In this document: piece after piece, positions 34,662-42,370 of the stretch | Numbering within the stretch: position 1 is the stretch's first letter | Layout: each line of letters starts with the position of its first letter | NCBI GenBank assembly: GCA_023228865.1 | Contig: JALOAH010000020.1 | Location: 1-49,200 of the forward strand | DNA length: 49,200 nt | From: Porticoccaceae bacterium | GTDB lineage: Bacteria; Pseudomonadota; Gammaproteobacteria; Pseudomonadales; Porticoccaceae | Reading direction: 5' to 3' | The notes under the pieces: model-generated | What the model was told of the DNA's origin: nothing | Databases searched by the model: none | The model's input: the letters and a program-made list of their open reading frames with translations, nothing else | Translations under genes and position numbers: made by a program

Positions 34662-34698
34662 AAAAAAAAGCCCACGTATCGCCGTGCGATACGTGGGC
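34662..34698 (-). terminator. Strong intrinsic terminator in the nrtA leader (attenuator)
   Basis: On the minus strand GCCCACGTATCGC, loop ACG, GCGATACGTGGGC form a perfect 13-bp stem followed by eight T. It ends about 25 bases before the nrtA ATG, so it must be bypassed for nrtABC expression. Confidence 0.92.
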
Positions 34699-34771
34699 AA
34701 CATCACCCAAGAGTGGAGGATTTCAGCACAACCAAAAACAAAAGGGGGAGGAGTCTGTTTTTGATTGTGCT
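34695..34771 (-). promoter_or_regulatory. nrtA leader: 16-bp hairpin plus antiterminator 14-mer (NasT/ANTAR-like)
   Basis: The leader begins with a 16-bp stem (arms 34771-34756 and 34740-34725 on the minus strand, one G-U pair) around a 15-base pyrimidine-rich loop. Then comes GGGTGATGTTGCCC at 34708-34695. With flanking bases it pairs TGGG with CCCA. Its GCCC is the start of the terminator 5' arm, so folding of this hairpin blocks the terminator. The 14-mer is identical to the one in the nirB leader, whereas the terminators themselves differ in sequence. Confidence 0.65.
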
Positions 34772-34782
34772 ATGTGGAATAT

Positions 34783-34798
34783 TGCATACTTTGTGCCA
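34783..34798 (-). promoter_or_regulatory. Sigma-54 promoter of nrtABC
   Basis: On the minus strand TGGCAC at 34798-34793, five bases, then ATGCA. The invariant GG and GC are exactly ten bases apart. The predicted start, about 12 bases on, falls at about 34772, directly at the foot of the 16-bp leader hairpin. Sigma-54 control fits nitrogen regulation by NtrC. No strong NtrC site pair was found upstream, only an AGCACCA half site near 34884. Confidence 0.7.
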
Positions 34799-34946
34799 AT
34801 TATTTTTTTATAACTATTTCATCGGGTTAAAATAATCGCCAGCTATTTTTCAGCGTATTGAAGGCAACACCACAACAGGCCGCAGCACCAAAAATGCACA
34901 GCTGCCAGCTCAACGGTGAAAATAACGCACTGGATAAGGACGGCCA

Positions 34947-35098
34947 CTAGTATTGCTTCAATTTGTATTGTCTACCATAAATAATCTTCAGACATCGCCA
35001 GCAGGGCTGGCTCCTACAAATAAATGATTATTCGGCAGGAGCCAGCCCTGCTGGCGATGGCAGTTCGATAAGACAAAATTACATTGAAAGAGTACTAG
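34947..35098. repeat. Composite repeat element: REP-like inverted pair inside terminal inverted repeats (copy 2)
   Basis: A 152-base element. Its ends are CTAGTATTGCTTCAATTTGT on the left and, read backwards from 35098, CTAGTACTCTTTCAATGTAA on the right, giving terminal inverted repeats of about 27 bases. Inside are two facing palindromic units at 34993-35017 and 35037-35059 that share the core CCAGCAGGGCTGGCTCC. It has no coding capacity. The inner units resemble REP sequences of Pseudomonas, and the outer ends resemble a MITE. Copy 1 is at 22129-22396. Confidence 0.78.
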
Positions 35099-35142
35099 AG
35101 CCTGTTAAAACGCCACTCGTTTGGGCAGGAAACGGAAACATA

Positions 35143-35166
35143 CGAAGGTTCTGCCCTGAACCTTCG
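35143..35166 (-). terminator. Hairpin downstream of trpS, possible terminator
   Basis: CGAAGGTTC/GAACCTTCG, a perfect 9-bp stem with loop AGGGCA on the minus strand, 18 bases after the trpS stop. The following bases (TATGTTTCCGTTT) are only moderately T-rich, so termination is likely but not certain. Confidence 0.5.
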
Positions 35167-35183
35167 CACTTTATTGACAAAAA

Positions 35184-36194
35184 TTATTTGAGTGCGCTGA
35201 TACCCACAGCGGCGCGCAATCTGTCAAAAAACGGAGCCGCATAGCTGCGGGCTTTTTCCGCTCCTTGCAATAGCACAGCTTCAATATAACCTGGGTCTTT
35301 CAGCAATTCGTTATAACGCTGACGGGCTTCGCTCAACTCTGCATTGACCAGTTCGAAAAGCTGTTTCTTGGCTTCGCCCCAGGCAATGCCCTGTTCAAAC
35401 TGAGTACGCATGGCCGCGGTCTGCTCGGCACTGGCAAAAGCCTGCCAAATCTGAAAAACCGTAGAGCTGTCGGCATCTTTTGGCTCACCGGGTTCAAGCA
35501 AATTGGTTTTGATTTTATTGATGTGCTTTTTAAGGGCTTTTTCGTCAAGAAACAAAGGAATGGTGTTGTTGTAGCTTTTGCTCATTTTGCGGCCGTCCAG
35601 TCCCTGCAACACCGCCACATTGGCGTCGACAACCGCTTCCGGCAATACAAAATGCTCGCCGTACAAGTAATTAAAGCGCTGACCTATGTCCCTGGCCATT
35701 TCGATATGCTGAATTTGGTCGCGGCCAACCGGAACCTTGGCGGCGTTAAACATCAGCATGTCGGCAGCCATCAATACCGGGTAGCTGAACAACCCCATGG
35801 TGATGCCGTAATCGGGATCCTGACCTTCCTCCTGGTTTTTTTGCACCGCATCTTTATAGGCGTGGGCACGATTGAGCAAACCTTTGGCGGCGACGCAGTT
35901 GAGCAGCCAGGCGAGTTGAGGAATTTCAGGGATATCCGACTGGCGATAGAAAATCACCTGATTGGTATCCAATCCCAGCGCCAGCCAGGTGGCGGCGATC
36001 TCAAGGGCAGACTGGCGGACTTTTAGTGGATCCTGGCACTTGATAAGCGCATGGAGGTCGGCGAGGAAGAAGTAGGCCTGGTTGTCAGTGTTATGGCTGC
36101 TGCGAATCGCCGGGCGAATGGCGCCCACATAGTTCCCGAGATGGGGAGTTCCGGTGGTGGTTATGCCGGTAAGTACAATTTCACTGGACATCAA
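35184..36194 (-). CDS. trpS: Tryptophanyl-tRNA synthetase
   Basis: Class I aminoacyl-tRNA synthetase charging tRNA-Trp, 336 residues. The HIGH-type motif appears as TTGTPHLGNYVGA (about 13-25) and KMSKS as GRKMSKSYNN (KMSKS at 203-207). ADMLMFNAAKVPVGRDQIQH is the Trp-specific segment. The start is either of two adjacent ATGs (36194 or 36191). It is not obviously co-transcribed with its neighbours. Confidence 0.97.
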   Translation of the reverse strand: MMSSEIVLTGITTTGTPHLGNYVGAIRPAIRSSHNTDNQAYFFLADLHALIKCQDPLKVRQSALEIAATWLALGLDTNQVIFYRQSDIPEIPQLAWLLNCVAAKGLLNRAHAYKDAVQKNQEEGQDPDYGITMGLFSYPVLMAADMLMFNAAKVPVGRDQIQHIEMARDIGQRFNYLYGEHFVLPEAVVDANVAVLQGLDGRKMSKSYNNTIPLFLDEKALKKHINKIKTNLLEPGEPKDADSSTVFQIWQAFASAEQTAAMRTQFEQGIAWGEAKKQLFELVNAELSEARQRYNELLKDPGYIEAVLLQGAEKARSYAAPFFDRLRAAVGISALK

Positions 36195-36270
36195 ATTACC
36201 CTGTTACAACGTGCAAAGGGCGCATTTTAACGGAAAAGACGGCACAACACGGGGAAAATTGTCGCTCCAG

Positions 36271-37107
36271 TCAAGATTTACCAATTTCAATGATACCCCT
36301 GAGGGGCGTGGCGCAAAAATGGCAAAATCTGGCGTCTTTACGATGGTTGTCCTGGCCACAGCCAGGGCAAAGAATATTGTCGACCTGTTGCTGCTTTTCA
36401 CGGCGGATTTCCTCAATCAGCTCCGCCGAGACAATCCCGGTAGGAATGGCAATAATCGAATAGCCGGTAAGCATTGCCATCACAGAAATCAGCTGCCCAA
36501 GAATCGTCTGAGGGGTGATATCGCCATAGCCCACGGTGGTCATGGTAACCACCGTCCAATAAATACTTTTGGGAATACTGGTAAAGCCGTGTTCAGCGCC
36601 CTCAACCACATACATCAGGCTGCCAAACACAGTGCTGATCACCAGCACAGCGGAAAAAAACACCAGAATCTTGCGCCGGGATGAGCGAATGGCGCGCAGT
36701 AACATGGCGGCCTCATTGCTGTAGCGCACCATCTTGAGGATACGAAATACCCGCAGCACCCTGATCAGACGGATAATCAACAGATAATTGGCGCCTGGGA
36801 ACAGAATGGCCACATAGGTGGGAATAATCGAAAGCAGATCCACCAGTCCGTAAAAACTGAAGATATACTTTAAAGGCTTTTCCGAAATATAAATTCTGAC
36901 GCCGTATTCAACGGTAAAAAGCAGGGTAAAAAACCATTCCAGATAGTAAAGCTCAACCCCATAACTGGCGTTGACGGAAGCGATGGAGTCAAGCATAACC
37001 GCAATCACGCTGAGTAGAATGGTGTAAATCAACACCAGGTCAAAAAGTCTGCCGGCTCGAGTATCTGTGCCGAAAATTACGCGATAAAGATGTTCTCGCA
37101 GTCTCAT
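36271..37107 (-). CDS. Voltage-gated-type potassium channel with C-terminal zinc ribbon
   Basis: Six-helix ion channel subunit in the inner membrane, 278 residues from the ATG at 37107, with GGGGGAT upstream. S1-S3 are visible in FDLVLIYTILLSVIAVMLDS, YYLEWFFTLLFTVEYGVRIY and FYGLVDLLSIIPTYVAIL. S4 carries regularly spaced arginines (RLIRVLRVFRILKMVR). The selectivity filter is TMTTVGYGD, typical of K+ channels. After S6 the cytoplasmic tail contains CPGC and CHFC 12 residues apart, a probable zinc ribbon. No regulatory nucleotide-binding domain is present. Confidence 0.93.
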   Translation of the reverse strand: MRLREHLYRVIFGTDTRAGRLFDLVLIYTILLSVIAVMLDSIASVNASYGVELYYLEWFFTLLFTVEYGVRIYISEKPLKYIFSFYGLVDLLSIIPTYVAILFPGANYLLIIRLIRVLRVFRILKMVRYSNEAAMLLRAIRSSRRKILVFFSAVLVISTVFGSLMYVVEGAEHGFTSIPKSIYWTVVTMTTVGYGDITPQTILGQLISVMAMLTGYSIIAIPTGIVSAELIEEIRREKQQQVDNILCPGCGQDNHRKDARFCHFCATPLRGIIEIGKS

Positions 37108-37220
37108 TTTATTGACATCCCCCAATCTGTACTTAGCACTCTCTAGTCTATCCCTATTGAAGGCTCAAAAGTATGGTTTGAATCTATCTAAACGGCCTGC
37201 TAACCGCAGCGCTCCCGGGT

Positions 37221-37226
37221 TATAAT
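37221..37226 (+). promoter_or_regulatory. Candidate -10 box of alr
   Basis: A perfect TATAAT, preceded by GGT, lies about 40 bases before the alr ATG. The -35 position holds only a weak match (TGCTAA). Confidence 0.4.
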
Positions 37227-37266
37227 GGCCATCGACTATCACAGCTCACCGTTATCCAGAGGGTTT

Positions 37267-38349
37267 ATGGCGCGGCCATCCCGCGCACTGATTGATCTCA
37301 GTGCGCTCAGACAAAATTACAGACTTGCCTGCAACCTAGCCCCCAATTCCCGCAATATTGCTGTGGTCAAGGCCAATGCCTACGGCCACGGTGCCGAAAC
37401 TGTGGCGCGCGCCCTAGAAGCCGATGTTCCCGCCTTTGCCGTCGCCTATATGGAAGAGGCGCTGAAACTGCGCAACGCCGACATCGGCAAACCCATACTG
37501 GTTCTCGAAGGCTTTTTTACGGCGGATGAATTACCCCTCGCCGCAGAACACAATTTTTGGCTGATGATCGAAAACCTTACCCAGGTAGAGACTCTGATAG
37601 CCGCCAAACTTAAACACCCCGTCACTGTCTGGCTAAAAATTGATACCGGCATGCACCGCCTGGGCGCGGAGCTGGACAAAGCCTCATTGCTGTTTGAACG
37701 GCTCCACAGCTCCGCCAACGTCAATACAGGTATTGTTTTCGCCAGCCATTTTGCCTGCGCCGACGAACTTGAAAACGATTTCACCCACCTGCAAATCCAA
37801 CGCCTGCGCCAGCTCGCCAACCGTCACCAGGCACAACTGAGCATGGCCAATTCTCCGGCATTGCTGGCCTGGCCCCAATCCCACGGCGACTGGAATCGCC
37901 CCGGTTATATGCTTTACGGCAGCTCGCCATTTTTTCATCATCACGAACAGGGTGATAAGTTAACCCCGGTAATGAGCTTTGAATCTGAAGTTATCTCCCT
38001 TCGGGAAGTTCCCAAAGGAGAGACCGTAGGCTACGGCGCCACCTGGAAAGCCGAAAAGGCGTCAATGATCGCCACCGTCCCTGTCGGCTATGGCGATGGC
38101 TATCCCCGCAACGCGCCGTCGGGAACGCCCGTTCTGGTGAACGGCCAGGTAGCGCGGCTGGCCGGGCGGGTTTCCATGGATTTGATCACTGTGGATGTCA
38201 CCGCAGTGCCGCATGTCGCCATCGGCACCAAGGTAGAACTTTGGGGCAAACAGTTGGGCGTAAACCATGTCGCCAGCGCCGCAGGCACCATTGGTTACGA
38301 GCTGTTAACGCGCATGCCGGCAAGGCTGCCGCGGGTTTATATCTCTTAG
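37267..38349 (+). CDS. alr: Alanine racemase
   Basis: PLP enzyme making D-alanine for peptidoglycan, 360 residues from the ATG at 37267 (MARPSRALIDLSALRQN), with AGAGGG just upstream. PLP lysine motif VVKANAYGHG (K35). LKIDTGMHRLG, NSPALLAWPQ and GYMLYGSSPF are typical. The catalytic tyrosine lies in ETVGYGATW, and VPVGYGDGYPR and AGRVSMDLITVD complete the beta domain. Its stop overlaps the convergent NADAR gene stop by four bases. Catabolic DadX is the alternative, but nothing nearby supports alanine catabolism. Confidence 0.95.
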   Translation: MARPSRALIDLSALRQNYRLACNLAPNSRNIAVVKANAYGHGAETVARALEADVPAFAVAYMEEALKLRNADIGKPILVLEGFFTADELPLAAEHNFWLMIENLTQVETLIAAKLKHPVTVWLKIDTGMHRLGAELDKASLLFERLHSSANVNTGIVFASHFACADELENDFTHLQIQRLRQLANRHQAQLSMANSPALLAWPQSHGDWNRPGYMLYGSSPFFHHHEQGDKLTPVMSFESEVISLREVPKGETVGYGATWKAEKASMIATVPVGYGDGYPRNAPSGTPVLVNGQVARLAGRVSMDLITVDVTAVPHVAIGTKVELWGKQLGVNHVASAAGTIGYELLTRMPARLPRVYIS

Positions 38350-38819
38350 ACGGCTGCCCCCTCCTCCCGTAGGCGGTCGCGTACTGCCATCAGCATTTTA
38401 CCGAAATAGTTGTGGCCGCGCTGATCCCGGCCGCAGCCCCAGTAATGGTCGTAGAGACTTTGCTCGACAATGGCGCGCCCTGCCGTTGCCAGCAATGCCT
38501 GGGCAACCTCTTCATGGCTGCGACATTTGATATAGGTGGCTCTGGTCATTACCACGCGGCGAATTTTTTTCCAGTCGCGGCGAATTTTCCAGAAGTTATT
38601 GCGAGCAATTCGCGCCGCCATTTTGGGGTGTGGCGCCTGGCGAATTTTTTCCTGAAGCCGGGAATCTGAAAACTTCATGGCCTGAAAGTAATGTTCAACC
38701 GAGGGCCAGTGAGCTTCATCGAGTTGAAAGTCATGTTTTGAGTATGCCGCCAACGGATGGCTGGCGTCATCTCGGCTCAGTAAAACCGCATCCTGCGGAA
38801 TTTTGACGAAAAGCGACAT
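38346..38819 (-). CDS. NADAR-family protein (YbiA-like N-glycosidase fold)
   Basis: 157 residues from the ATG at 38819. Family motifs are WPSVEHYFQAMKFSD, RQAPHPKMAARIARNNFW, RRDWKKIRRVVMTRATYIKC, LLATAGRAIVEQSLYDHYWG and GHNYFGKMLMAVRDRL. NADAR proteins are known as N-glycosidases acting on riboflavin-pathway intermediates, and some remove ADP-ribose from guanine in partnership with DarT-type toxins. Which applies here is unknown. It lies 25 bases after a macrodomain gene, and both families act on ADP-ribose-related substrates. No DarT-like gene is visible. Confidence 0.9.
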   Translation of the reverse strand: MSLFVKIPQDAVLLSRDDASHPLAAYSKHDFQLDEAHWPSVEHYFQAMKFSDSRLQEKIRQAPHPKMAARIARNNFWKIRRDWKKIRRVVMTRATYIKCRSHEEVAQALLATAGRAIVEQSLYDHYWGCGRDQRGHNYFGKMLMAVRDRLREEGAAV

Positions 38820-38844
38820 GCAGGTTCCCACTCCATAGAGCTTG

Positions 38845-39395
38845 TTAATGCTGAATCAATGAGGCCAACACCTGTTGATAGCGCTGCGCCATATCATCGC
38901 TGAAACAGCAGAAAATAACAGATTTCACAGTGGGTGACCTGGGCAGACAGTCAAGTACCGTGGCAAGTGCACAGGGCACAGCCTGCTCTGGTGGATAACC
39001 GTAGACGCCACAACTGATGGCCGGAAAGGCGATGGTTTTAACCCCGCATTGCTGCGCCAACGCCAGGGCGTTGCTGTAACAGGAAGAAAGCAGTTTTTTC
39101 TCATCGCCATGACCACCACGCCACACCGGGCCGACAGCGTGAAATATGTACTTTGCCGGCAGATTAAATCCGGATGTGACCCGCACCTCCCCGGTGGGAC
39201 AGCCGCCAATTTCACGGCAGGCGGTCTGCAACTGTTCGTACCCGCCGCTTGATGAATGGCGCCGTCGACACCGCTACCCCCGGCGAGACGGCTGTTGGCG
39301 GCATTGACCACCGCGTCCACCTGCAGGCTGGTAATATCCCCTGTGACAATGGTGATTCGGCTGTGGTGCCAATTCGCGGTCATCTGTTCAACCAT
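38845..39395 (-). pseudogene. Macrodomain (YmdB/MacroD-like) gene split by a -1 frameshift
   Basis: The N-terminal half (start 39395) reads [20 protein letters not shown] and [14 protein letters not shown]. The C-terminal half continues in another frame as [37 protein letters not shown] and [18 protein letters not shown], ending at 38845. The junction lies near 39232-39245. Adding one base after AAG would restore the family sequence in one frame. Macrodomains bind or hydrolyse ADP-ribose or O-acetyl-ADP-ribose. Both halves are well conserved, so the break is recent or a sequencing error. The first glycine-rich loop is GGSGVDG where GGGGVDG is usual. It starts 4 bases after the transporter gene upstream. 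Confidence 0.85.
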
Positions 39396-39399
39396 GCTG

Positions 39400-40149
39400 T
39401 CAATCCTTTAATGAAAACGGCGTAAAGTTGGTGCCCACATCGTAAACATCGATACCCTCTTTGCGTTTAAGAAAATTGACAGCCATATAGGTCAAGGGCG
39501 TCATCAGGGCTTCAAAACCACTCTTAAAGAAAAAATTAAACACAATCACCATTATCAGGCTGTCTGCGCTCCAGATACCGGCAAAGGCCAGGGGGTAAAA
39601 AATCATGCTGTCGACCCCCTGCCCCGCCATGGTGGAACCAATGGTTCTCATCCACAGAAAGCGCCCCTGGGTTAATATTTTCATTTTCGCCATGACATAG
39701 GAGTTGACGAAATCCCCCACCCAATACGCGATCATTGACGCAATCACAATACGGTAGGTATTGCCGAAAACAATGTCGAGAGCAGGCTGCAGGGTAGCAT
39801 TAAATGGCTCGCCGGGATCAGTGGGCAGCGCCAGAATTACCATGGACATGAACGTGGCGAATATCAGGGCAAAAAAGCCCATCCAGATCACCCGCCGCGC
39901 TCGCGAATAGCCGTAAACCTCGGTGAGAATATCGCCAAAAATATAGCCGATGGGAAAAAACAGGTTGCCGACGCCAAAACTGATGCTGTCCCCGAGGAGG
40001 GGAAAATTAACAGGCAACGACAGTTCGCTGATTTTTCCAGGGCCGATAAGATTGGAACAGAGCAGCACGGTGACGAATGACGCCATGATCAGGTCGTAGT
40101 AGCGAAAGCGGCGGCCATGGGTTGGCGATTGGAGTTCTGTGGTTGTCAT
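39400..40149 (-). CDS. yhhQ: Queuosine precursor transporter (YhhQ family)
   Basis: Inner-membrane protein importing the 7-deazaguanine precursor of queuosine, 249 residues. ATG 40149 is preferred because GGAAGG lies six bases upstream. The ATG at 40155 directly abuts it. About six membrane helices are present with family motifs [37 protein letters not shown] and [21 protein letters not shown] saw no preQ1 riboswitch consensus in its leader. It may be co-transcribed with the macrodomain and NADAR genes. Confidence 0.93.
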   Translation of the reverse strand: MTTTELQSPTHGRRFRYYDLIMASFVTVLLCSNLIGPGKISELSLPVNFPLLGDSISFGVGNLFFPIGYIFGDILTEVYGYSRARRVIWMGFFALIFATFMSMVILALPTDPGEPFNATLQPALDIVFGNTYRIVIASMIAYWVGDFVNSYVMAKMKILTQGRFLWMRTIGSTMAGQGVDSMIFYPLAFAGIWSADSLIMVIVFNFFFKSGFEALMTPLTYMAVNFLKRKEGIDVYDVGTNFTPFSLKD

Positions 40150-40622
40150 CGCCATCCTTCCCTGCGTGGGGGTTTAGCAGACTGTGATTGTCAATTCTCC
40201 CGGAGGAGCCTGTTTTGTTTACGCCCGCATGCTGTCGAAAGAACCAGCAGGGCAGCTGGGCTTGCCATTGAAGACTATCGCACGCAGCGCTCTCAAGGGG
40301 AAAAATGCCAAGCCCGACAGTCTTCTTGGCCGCGTTTTTATAAAACCCCGGCCATGGCAGATTCAATATCCCAATACAGATTGCTATTCGAGTATATAAC
40401 CAAGGCGCTGTCAGCACTATTGGCAAAATGTGCCTATTATTCGGCGACTCTCCGGCGACAATCTGAAAACGGCCAATGGGGGCGAACAAACAAATTTGTT
40501 TGCTCCATTGCGGCCTGATTGTTAATATCCTCCCCCGGTATTTACAATAGTCAGACAGGCCAGGCAAGACTGCCGCCGTATCCACTCATAAAACGGCCTG
40601 CTCACAAACCAGGGTGCTATTA
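40150..40622. other. Divergent intergenic region with a 16-bp perfect palindrome
   Basis: About 470 bases between the queuosine-precursor transporter and the ferredoxin reductase. I see no credible gene. The notable element is the perfect palindrome CAAACAAATTTGTTTG at 40487-40502, about 120 bases before the reductase start, which could be an operator. The rest has no recognised motif. Confidence 0.5.
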
Positions 40623-41846
40623 ATGTCTACACAGAAATGTATTATCGTTGGCGCCAGCCACGCCGCCGCGCAGGTTGCCCCTACGTTGCGCCAACAGGGC
40701 TGGGAAGGTTCCATCACCATTCTCGGCGACGAATATTTCCTCCCCTATCACCGCCCGCCCCTGTCCAAGGATTTTCTTTCCGGCGCCAAGAGCATCGATA
40801 ACCTGTTTATTCGTCAACCCGCCATTTATGAAAAATCCCGCATTCGTTTTGCCCTCGGCGTCACTGTCAGCGCCATCAACCGCGCCGACAAACAGGTGGT
40901 GCTGGATGACGGCGAACACCTTTCCTATGACAAGCTGGTGCTCACCGTAGGCGCACGGGTGCGCAAAATTGACATTCCCGGCTGCGAGCTCCCCGGCGTC
41001 TATTATCTGCGCAACATCAACGATGTGCAGCAGATCAAGCGTTATACCGGCCACGACAAAAAGGCAGTGATCATTGGCGGCGGCTATATCGGCCTTGAAA
41101 CCGCCGCCTCCCTGCGCAAGCTGGGCATGGATGTCACCGTTCTGGAAGCCATGCCCAGGGTGCTGCAGCGGGTCACCGCTCCGGAAATTTCCCGATTTTA
41201 TACCAGAGTCCACAGTGAAGAGGGTGTCAAAATTGTCACTGACACCCAGGTTGAAGCCATTCAAGGGGACAAAAATGCCGAAGCTGTGGTGTGCAAAAAT
41301 GGCGATATCTACCCCGCTGATCTCATCATTGTTGGCGTTGGCGTTATACCCAATACCGAGCTGGCTGCAAATGCTGGTCTCAAGGTGGACAACGGCATTG
41401 TGGTTGACGAATATGCCCGCACCAGCGACCCCGATATTCTCGCCGCTGGCGACTGCACATCCCACTTCAACCCCATTTACGGCCGCCAGATGCGCCTTGA
41501 ATCTGTTCAAAATGCCCTTGATCAGGGTATAGTGGCGGCCAACACCATCTGTGGCAAAGAAAAACCCTACTCCGCCCTGCCCTGGTTCTGGTCTGACCAG
41601 TACGATCTCAAGTTACAGATTGCCGGCCTTTCCCAGGGTTATACGGATGTGGTGATTCGCGGAGATATTGAAACCGGCAGGAGCTTTGCCGCTTTCTACC
41701 TGAAGGACAGCAAAATTCTCGCCGTGGATGCGGTAAACAGCCCCCAGGAATTTATGCTCAGCAAAAAGCTGATCACCGACAAGGCTGATATTGACCCCAC
41801 CAGACTTGGGGACAGCAGCATTCCCCTGAAAAACCTTATTCCCTGA
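40623..41846 (+). CDS. FAD-dependent ferredoxin reductase (putidaredoxin/rhodocoxin reductase family)
   Basis: NAD(P)H-ferredoxin reductase, 407 residues from the ATG at 40623 (MSTQKCIIVGASHAAAQVAP), with AGGG upstream. The FAD loop is IIVGASHAA, a GxSxAA form typical of this family. PYHRPPLSKDFL is characteristic, the NAD loop is AVIIGGGYIGLETAASLRKL, and the second FAD motif ends in ILAAGDCTSH. A C-terminal reductase domain follows (LPWFWSDQYDLKLQIAGLSQ). The [2Fe-2S] ferredoxin gene directly downstream is the obvious partner. The terminal oxygenase, often a P450, is not in this window. Confidence 0.94.
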   Translation: MSTQKCIIVGASHAAAQVAPTLRQQGWEGSITILGDEYFLPYHRPPLSKDFLSGAKSIDNLFIRQPAIYEKSRIRFALGVTVSAINRADKQVVLDDGEHLSYDKLVLTVGARVRKIDIPGCELPGVYYLRNINDVQQIKRYTGHDKKAVIIGGGYIGLETAASLRKLGMDVTVLEAMPRVLQRVTAPEISRFYTRVHSEEGVKIVTDTQVEAIQGDKNAEAVVCKNGDIYPADLIIVGVGVIPNTELAANAGLKVDNGIVVDEYARTSDPDILAAGDCTSHFNPIYGRQMRLESVQNALDQGIVAANTICGKEKPYSALPWFWSDQYDLKLQIAGLSQGYTDVVIRGDIETGRSFAAFYLKDSKILAVDAVNSPQEFMLSKKLITDKADIDPTRLGDSSIPLKNLIP

Positions 41847-41868
41847 TTATTTGGAGACAATATTTACC

Positions 41869-42189
41869 ATGCCAACAGTAACTTTTATCAGCCACGACGG
41901 TAACGCCCAGGAAGTCCACATCGAACCCGGCACCAGTGTCATGCAAGCTGCGGTAGACAATATGATTGATGGCATCCTCGGCGATTGCGGCGGCTCGTGC
42001 AGCTGCGCCACCTGCCACTGCTATGTCGACGAAGCCTGGATCGACAAACTCAACCCGCCCTCAGACATGGAAAAAGACCTGCTCACCTGCGTTCAGGAAC
42101 CCGCGGAAAACAGCAGACTGTCCTGCCAGATCAGCGTCACCGACGAACTCGACGGCCTCGTCATCAAACTGCCGGAATCCCAGTTCTGA
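41869..42189 (+). CDS. Adrenodoxin/putidaredoxin-type [2Fe-2S] ferredoxin
   Basis: 106-residue electron carrier. The ATG at 41869 follows GGAG by about a dozen bases. Cluster cysteines follow the C-x5-C-x2-C pattern at C40, C46 and C49, with C86 as the fourth. Extra cysteines at C44, C51 and C74 are noticeable. PPSDMEKDLL and SRLSCQISV match the vertebrate-type ferredoxin family. It lies 22 bases after the reductase gene, and a strong terminator follows. Confidence 0.94.
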   Translation: MPTVTFISHDGNAQEVHIEPGTSVMQAAVDNMIDGILGDCGGSCSCATCHCYVDEAWIDKLNPPSDMEKDLLTCVQEPAENSRLSCQISVTDELDGLVIKLPESQF

Positions 42190-42219
42190 CCTGTCTGCTG
42201 AGACTGATTCAGTTCCGCG

Positions 42220-42243
42220 AAAAGCCCCTTTTTGGGGCTTTTT
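42220..42243 (+). terminator. Intrinsic terminator after the ferredoxin gene
   Basis: AAAAGCCCC, loop TTTTT, GGGGCTTTTT. The stem is GC-rich with T tracts on both strands. It closes the reductase-ferredoxin operon and separates it from gap. Confidence 0.88.
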
Positions 42244-42370
42244 CTGTTATACCTGCAGCACCAGGCTTTAAAAAATCGGGGGGGCTACTGACAGCCAGCA
42301 GGCTTTCCCGTATTTTGATCAGATAAACTGGGCTTGATTCGTTATGGATACACACAGGAAGACATTGACT

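Larger units (their letters stand above)
34799..35183. other. Intergenic region between trpS and the nrtA promoter
   Basis: About 385 bases with no gene. The part next to nrtA is AT-rich with a possible NtrC half site. The remainder holds the composite REP element (34947-35098) and the trpS downstream hairpin (35143-35166). Confidence 0.6.

Noticed and set aside
40150..40622. preQ1 riboswitch before the queuosine precursor transporter
   Set aside because: I looked for the preQ1-I loop and A-rich tail and did not find them. A type II or III preQ1 fold cannot be excluded by eye.
40620..41510. Minus-strand 296-codon frame opposite the ferredoxin reductase
   Set aside because: Antisense shadow. 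The plus-strand reading has all FAD/NAD motifs and a downstream partner gene.
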